NCBI GenBank assembly: GCA_963739235.1 | Contig: CAVTZY010000024.1 | Span: forward strand, 62,001 to 126,000 | Length of the DNA: 64,000 nucleotides | Direction: 5' to 3' | Source of the DNA: JAFNAG01 sp963739235 | Lineage (GTDB): Bacteria > Acidobacteriota > UBA6911 | Part shown: piece by piece, positions 60,547-64,000 of the stretch | Layout of the letters: every line of letters begins with the position of its first letter | Position numbering within the stretch: position 1 is the stretch's first letter | The notes under the pieces: model-generated | Told to the model about the DNA's origin: nothing | The model's database searches: none | The model's input: only the letters and a program-made list of their open reading frames with translations | Program-made: the position numbers and the translations under genes

Positions 60547-63500
60547 TTACTTTACATTGGGATCTGCTTCCGCCGTAACTCGGGTGAAGTATTCCTTGTC
60601 TCCCACAGTGAGCCGGACACGATAGACGCCGGGTTCCACGGTGGCACCTCCGGCACCGCGTCCGCCGCCTCCTCCGGGGAACTGGCCCTGCGCCCCGGCC
60701 GCCTGCCCCGCGGCGCCGCCTCTGGCACCGGCGCCCTGGGCTCCCGCCCCGGCAGCTGCGGCTCCAGCAGCGCCGGCGCCTGCAGCACCGGCTCCGCCGG
60801 CTGCCGCCTGAGCTCCGGCTCCCGTGCCTCCGGCTCCGGGTATGCCGCCGCCTCCGCCAAATCCGCCCCGGCCGCCGCCACCAACCTGCCATTGAACGCG
60901 ATGCAGGCCTGCGTCCTTGCCTCCCGACGGCGTCATTTCCGCCACAACTTTTCCTTCCACATCCAGGATGGCGACTTTGACGTCCGTGGCAGCAGGCGAC
61001 TTCAGGAAGTAGCTGATGGCTGTACCCGTCGGCGGATTGGCACTTTTAAAAATCTTATCGCGGGGGAGCCCCCGATCCACGTAGATATCGTTCTGATACA
61101 TGGTTGCCGGGCGCACGTTGAACAGCGTCACGTCATCCGACATTGCCTTGTCGGTCAGCTGCTGCAGGGCGGCGATGTCATCCATGATGAAGATGCTCCG
61201 CCCGTGTGTGCCGAGGATCAGATCGTTGTCGCGCGGATGCACGATAACGTCATCGACGGGCACGGTGGGAAGGCCGGTCATGAACTTGCGCCATTCGGCT
61301 CCGCCATTCAGTGAGATGTAGAATCCGAGCTCGGTGCCCAGATAAAGCAGGTTCTTGTTTTTAGCATCTTCGAGGATGACATTCACGTGCCATTCCTGGG
61401 GCAGGTTCGCAGCAATGGAAGTCCAGGTGGCCCCGAAATCTCGGGTAACATAGACATAGGGCTTCATGTCGTCGTAGCGGTGCCCGTCGAGGGTGACATA
61501 GCAGGTGCCGGCGTCGAAGTGCGACGGCGCCACGCGCGTGGCATGGTAGGTGTTCTTCGGCAGCCCCTGGATGTTGTCGCCGACATTCTTCCAGGTCAGG
61601 CCGCCATCGCGGCTTACCTGGACGTTGCCGTCATCGGTTCCGGCCCAGAGAATTCCCGGCACAGCAGCCGACTCGGCAATAGTAGTGATGTGGCCGTAGC
61701 TCCCGAACCCGTCGTGCTTGGAGAACATCTCTTTATCCCCGGGCACTCCCATAATGGGCAGAGTCTTGCGATCAATCTGCTTGGACAGATCCGGGCCGGC
61801 CATCCACGTATCACCCCGGTTCAACGACTTGAAGAAACGATTGCCACCCGTATAAACGGTGCGCGGATTGTGCGACGACAGTACGATCGGAGTGTTCCAG
61901 TACCAGCGGATCTGCTCGTTGGCCGGAAGTGGAGGAACGATGTTGTTGCCGCCGCCGCCGAATCCCATCTGGGCCGCCTGCGCTGCCATGGCCTGTGCCT
62001 GGGCCTGCTGCTCCGGCGTCAATTCGGCGTTAGGCGCGCCCCCGCCCATGCCGCCGCGTCCTCTGGCTCCGGTGCGCGGCTGGATGTTGGTGTTGCGCCC
62101 GGTCCTCAGGTCGTAACGGCTCATCGAGCCGTTCTGCGATTCCGTATAAACGATGTTGTAATCCGTCGGGTCCACCTGGCAGTAGAAGCCGTCTCCGCCG
62201 CCGATCCGGAACCAATCGGCATTGATGGGACCGCTGAAGCTGCTGCGAGTCGCACTTGGGCCGCCCCAGCTGCCGTTATCCTGCAAACCGCCGTAGACAT
62301 AGTAAGGCTTGCGCATATCCGTGGCGACTGCATAAAACTGGCCGGCGGCGATGGTGTTGAGAAACTCCCAGGTTTCACACTGATCGTAGGTAATATCCAG
62401 ACCGCCGTCATTGCCGAGAATGAGGTGATTCCCGTTCTTCGGGTCAACCCAGATGGCGTGGTTGTCCGTGTGAATGATACCCTGGACCTGACGGAAGGTC
62501 TTGCCGCCATCCATGGATTTGAAGAAAGGCGCGCCGCCCGTGTACACAATCTCGCTATTGCTGGGATCGACGCGAATCTGGCTGTAATACATGGGACGAT
62601 CATTGGTATTGCTTACCACGCGCCAGGTCTTTCCCTTATCGTCGGAGCGCCACACCCCATCTCTCGCAGGATCGGGATTCCCGGCGGCAGCTTCACCGCC
62701 GCCTCCGCCGCCACCGAAGCCGCCACGACCGCCACCTGCAGCCTGCTGGGCCAGTTGTTCCGCCGACATTGCGTCAGTGCCGCCGCCGGGACCGGCAGCC
62801 TTGCGGGCCTCGATCTGTGCGTAAATGATGTTGGGATTCGAGCGCGATATATCCAGGCCGATGCGGCCCAATTCGGGTCCAGGAAGTCCGCCGGCAAGCT
62901 TGGTCCAGGTCTTGCCGGCATCGATGGTTTTCCAAATCCCGCTCCCGGGGCCGCCGCCGTTGAATCCCCAAGAAGTGCGCCGCCGTTGATAGGAAGCGGC
63001 ATACAAAACCTTGTTGTCGCTCGGATCCATGACGAGATCCGTAAACCCGGTGTCCTCATCGATGAACTTCACATTCGCCCAGGTCTGGCCGCCGTCGGTC
63101 GTCTTGAAAACGCCGCGCTCTTTGTTGGGACCGAACAAATGGCCCAGGGCCGCCACGTAAACCACATTGGGATCCTTCGGATCGGTCACGATGCGGTCGA
63201 TGCTTTGCGTTTCCTTGAGGCCCATGAACGTAAATGTCTTCCCGGCATCCGTCGACTTGTATACCCCGCCGCCGAAGGACGAGCTCTGTCGGTTGTTGGC
63301 TTCACCGGTGCCGACCCAGAGAATGCTGGGATTCGGCTGAAAAATCGCCATGTCTCCAATCGACACCGCAGGATAGGAGTCAAAGATCGGTTCAAACGTA
63401 GTGCCGTTGTTGATGGTCTTCCACAAGCCGCCCGTGGCAAAGGCTACGTAATAGATGGAGGGGTTGCTTTCCACCGCCTCGATATCATCAATGCGGCCTG

Positions 63501-63687
63501 CCATGCTCGCAGGCCCGATCGAACGCCAGCGGAATTCCTTTAAGATGGGATCTTCAGATTGATTGACCGCGGGACCGACCGGAACTTGTCCTCCGCGCCC
63601 CTGGCTCCAGACTGCCGCCGTCATCAGCAGGCAGATCATCAAGCCAAGTAATACCTTTGCCTGTCGAGCTCGTCGCCCTCGATTCAT
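60547..63687 (-). CDS. Secreted BNR/VPS10-like beta-propeller (sortilin-like 'glycosyl hydrolase') protein
   Basis: A 1046-residue exported protein. The signal peptide (KVLLGLMICLLMTAAVWSQ) is followed by two propeller domains made of BNR/Asp-box type blades (SPSNPDAGKTW-like: STDAGKTFTFMG, TTDGGQTWANVKF, TIDAGKTWTKLAG, SRDGGLTWKNVGDN). The order WRSIGPASMAGRIDDI...YYVAFATGGLWKTINNGTTFEP is typical of acidobacterial members. Several Gly/Ala-rich low-complexity inserts occur (near residues 290-315, 520-560, and a long one near 960-1020), the last before a short final strand domain (EPGVYRVRLTVGDKEYFTRV). Often annotated glycosyl hydrolase, though enzymatic activity is not proven. The ATG at 63687 has AAAGGA upstream. 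Confidence 0.85.
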   Translation of the reverse strand: MNRGRRARQAKVLLGLMICLLMTAAVWSQGRGGQVPVGPAVNQSEDPILKEFRWRSIGPASMAGRIDDIEAVESNPSIYYVAFATGGLWKTINNGTTFEPIFDSYPAVSIGDMAIFQPNPSILWVGTGEANNRQSSSFGGGVYKSTDAGKTFTFMGLKETQSIDRIVTDPKDPNVVYVAALGHLFGPNKERGVFKTTDGGQTWANVKFIDEDTGFTDLVMDPSDNKVLYAASYQRRRTSWGFNGGGPGSGIWKTIDAGKTWTKLAGGLPGPELGRIGLDISRSNPNIIYAQIEARKAAGPGGGTDAMSAEQLAQQAAGGGRGGFGGGGGGGEAAAGNPDPARDGVWRSDDKGKTWRVVSNTNDRPMYYSQIRVDPSNSEIVYTGGAPFFKSMDGGKTFRQVQGIIHTDNHAIWVDPKNGNHLILGNDGGLDITYDQCETWEFLNTIAAGQFYAVATDMRKPYYVYGGLQDNGSWGGPSATRSSFSGPINADWFRIGGGDGFYCQVDPTDYNIVYTESQNGSMSRYDLRTGRNTNIQPRTGARGRGGMGGGAPNAELTPEQQAQAQAMAAQAAQMGFGGGGNNIVPPLPANEQIRWYWNTPIVLSSHNPRTVYTGGNRFFKSLNRGDTWMAGPDLSKQIDRKTLPIMGVPGDKEMFSKHDGFGSYGHITTIAESAAVPGILWAGTDDGNVQVSRDGGLTWKNVGDNIQGLPKNTYHATRVAPSHFDAGTCYVTLDGHRYDDMKPYVYVTRDFGATWTSIAANLPQEWHVNVILEDAKNKNLLYLGTELGFYISLNGGAEWRKFMTGLPTVPVDDVIVHPRDNDLILGTHGRSIFIMDDIAALQQLTDKAMSDDVTLFNVRPATMYQNDIYVDRGLPRDKIFKSANPPTGTAISYFLKSPAATDVKVAILDVEGKVVAEMTPSGGKDAGLHRVQWQVGGGGRGGFGGGGGIPGAGGTGAGAQAAAGGAGAAGAGAAGAAAAGAGAQGAGARGGAAGQAAGAQGQFPGGGGGRGAGGATVEPGVYRVRLTVGDKEYFTRVTAEADPNVK

Positions 63688-63817
63688 AAACGCAATCCTT
63701 TCCTCGATTGGATGTTGGGGATCAAACCAGGGGAGAGTACTCCCCGGATAAGCCAATGGCTCAAGTTCTATATACGACGTGACCGCCACCTTTGTAACGA
63801 TCTATATTCATTCCCGG

Positions 63818-64000
63818 TCATCGGAAGAAAATAAACCAGACCAGGCCGAAGATCGGCATCAGCACCGGCAACGAATAGCAGACGATGTAGCCGAAGAACG
63901 AAGGGCACTTGACGCCATGGTGCTCCGCGATCGACTTGACCATGAAATTCGGGCCGTTGCCAATATAGGTGATGGCTCCGAAAAAAACCGCCCCCACCGA
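63818..64000 (-). CDS. Sodium/proton antiporter-like protein, C-terminal end
   Basis: Only the last 60 codons are in the window; the gene starts beyond the right edge. They read AVFFGAITYIGNGPNFMVKSIAEHHG and PSFFGYIVCYSLPVLMPIFGL, ending VWFIFFR, which is the end of NhaD/CitM-type (ion transporter superfamily) antiporters, including the conserved YIGNGPNFM. The ion specificity cannot be told. Confidence 0.75.
   Translation of the reverse strand, partial: SVGAVFFGAITYIGNGPNFMVKSIAEHHGVKCPSFFGYIVCYSLPVLMPIFGLVWFIFFR

Noticed and set aside
61387..63543. 718-residue open frame on the plus strand opposite the BNR propeller gene
   Set aside because: It is antisense to a gene with a signal peptide, ribosome site and clear repeats; its own protein has no recognisable domain and arises from codon bias in GC-rich DNA.

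Overview
The window looks like a chromosomal segment of an uncultured or little-studied Acidobacteriota bacterium, possibly from a metagenome assembly. The main clues are an 'acidobacterial duplicated orphan permease' (ADOP, 43294-45759), a large BNR/VPS10-like propeller protein with a Gly/Ala-rich tail, a YVTN-propeller/phosphoesterase fusion, a Gram-negative outer-membrane assembly protein (Omp85/BamA), and GC-rich coding sequence broken by many palindromic intergenic repeats. This assignment is inference. No rRNA or tRNA gene, prophage, insertion sequence with a transposase, or CRISPR array was seen.

Layout. 0-6.6 kb: end of a P1-family peptidase, an SRPBCC protein, a sugar kinase plus nucleotidyltransferase pair, a DUF1573 protein behind a clear sigma70 promoter, and a two-component pair. 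7.0-10.4 kb: phosphoglycerate mutase, alanine dehydrogenase, CoA-transferase. 10.9-16.5 kb, minus strand: zinc-type ABC importer (znuA-znuC-znuB) downstream of both subunits of DNA topoisomerase VI, an enzyme unusual in bacteria. 17.2-19.7 kb: acyltransferase, TrmO, M24 peptidase. 20.1-22.4 kb: ECF sigma, anti-sigma and a Yip1/inactive-S26 membrane protein. 22.6-28.2 kb: propeller/phosphoesterase, dodecin, TauE-like exporter, PlsC-like acyltransferase, orphan sensor-like protein. 28.9-38.1 kb: glycine cleavage genes (gcvP, gcvH, gcvT) with a serine hydroxymethyltransferase apparently fused to gcvT, surrounding an Omp85 gene. 38.4-46.7 kb: MOP-type exporter, a 561-residue protein of unknown function, ECF sigma, ADOP, glycosyltransferase. 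46.8-56.3 kb: alanine racemase, then a long minus-strand run that resembles a poly-gamma-glutamate system (C69 dipeptidase, pgsB, pgsC, pgsW-like, DUF6305, a 12-TM carboxylate-type transporter, a 55-residue membrane protein, an AstE/M14-like deacylase). 56.6-58.5 kb: cysK-cysE. 58.6-64 kb: DUF2157/DUF4824 pair, BNR propeller protein, and the end of an antiporter.

The most unusual locus is the pgs-like run. It has ligase (PgsB) and membrane partner (PgsC) genes but no visible pgsA, and instead carries a transporter and amide hydrolases, so a ligase/transport/hydrolysis cycle for glutamyl or acyl-amino-acid compounds is possible. Its pgsB reads through only if five frameshifts are corrected, and all five need one base removed. 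The same direction of error appears in plsC, in gcvT and at the gcvT/glyA junction; cysE has the opposite shift. Conserved protein is retained on both sides of each shift, so sequence error or very recent decay are the main explanations.

Intergenic DNA is rich in at least four dispersed palindromic families: a composite element ending in a CATGCG..CGCATG..CGAAAA module (eight copies, 16.6, 28.2-28.7, 39.8-40.35 and 53.0 kb), a CTCTGCGG stem family (6.6, 22.5, 53.3, 60.5 kb), a CCCCGGC family (10.5 and 16.9 kb), and a MITE-like element with 16-bp perfect terminal inverted repeats (16809-17098).
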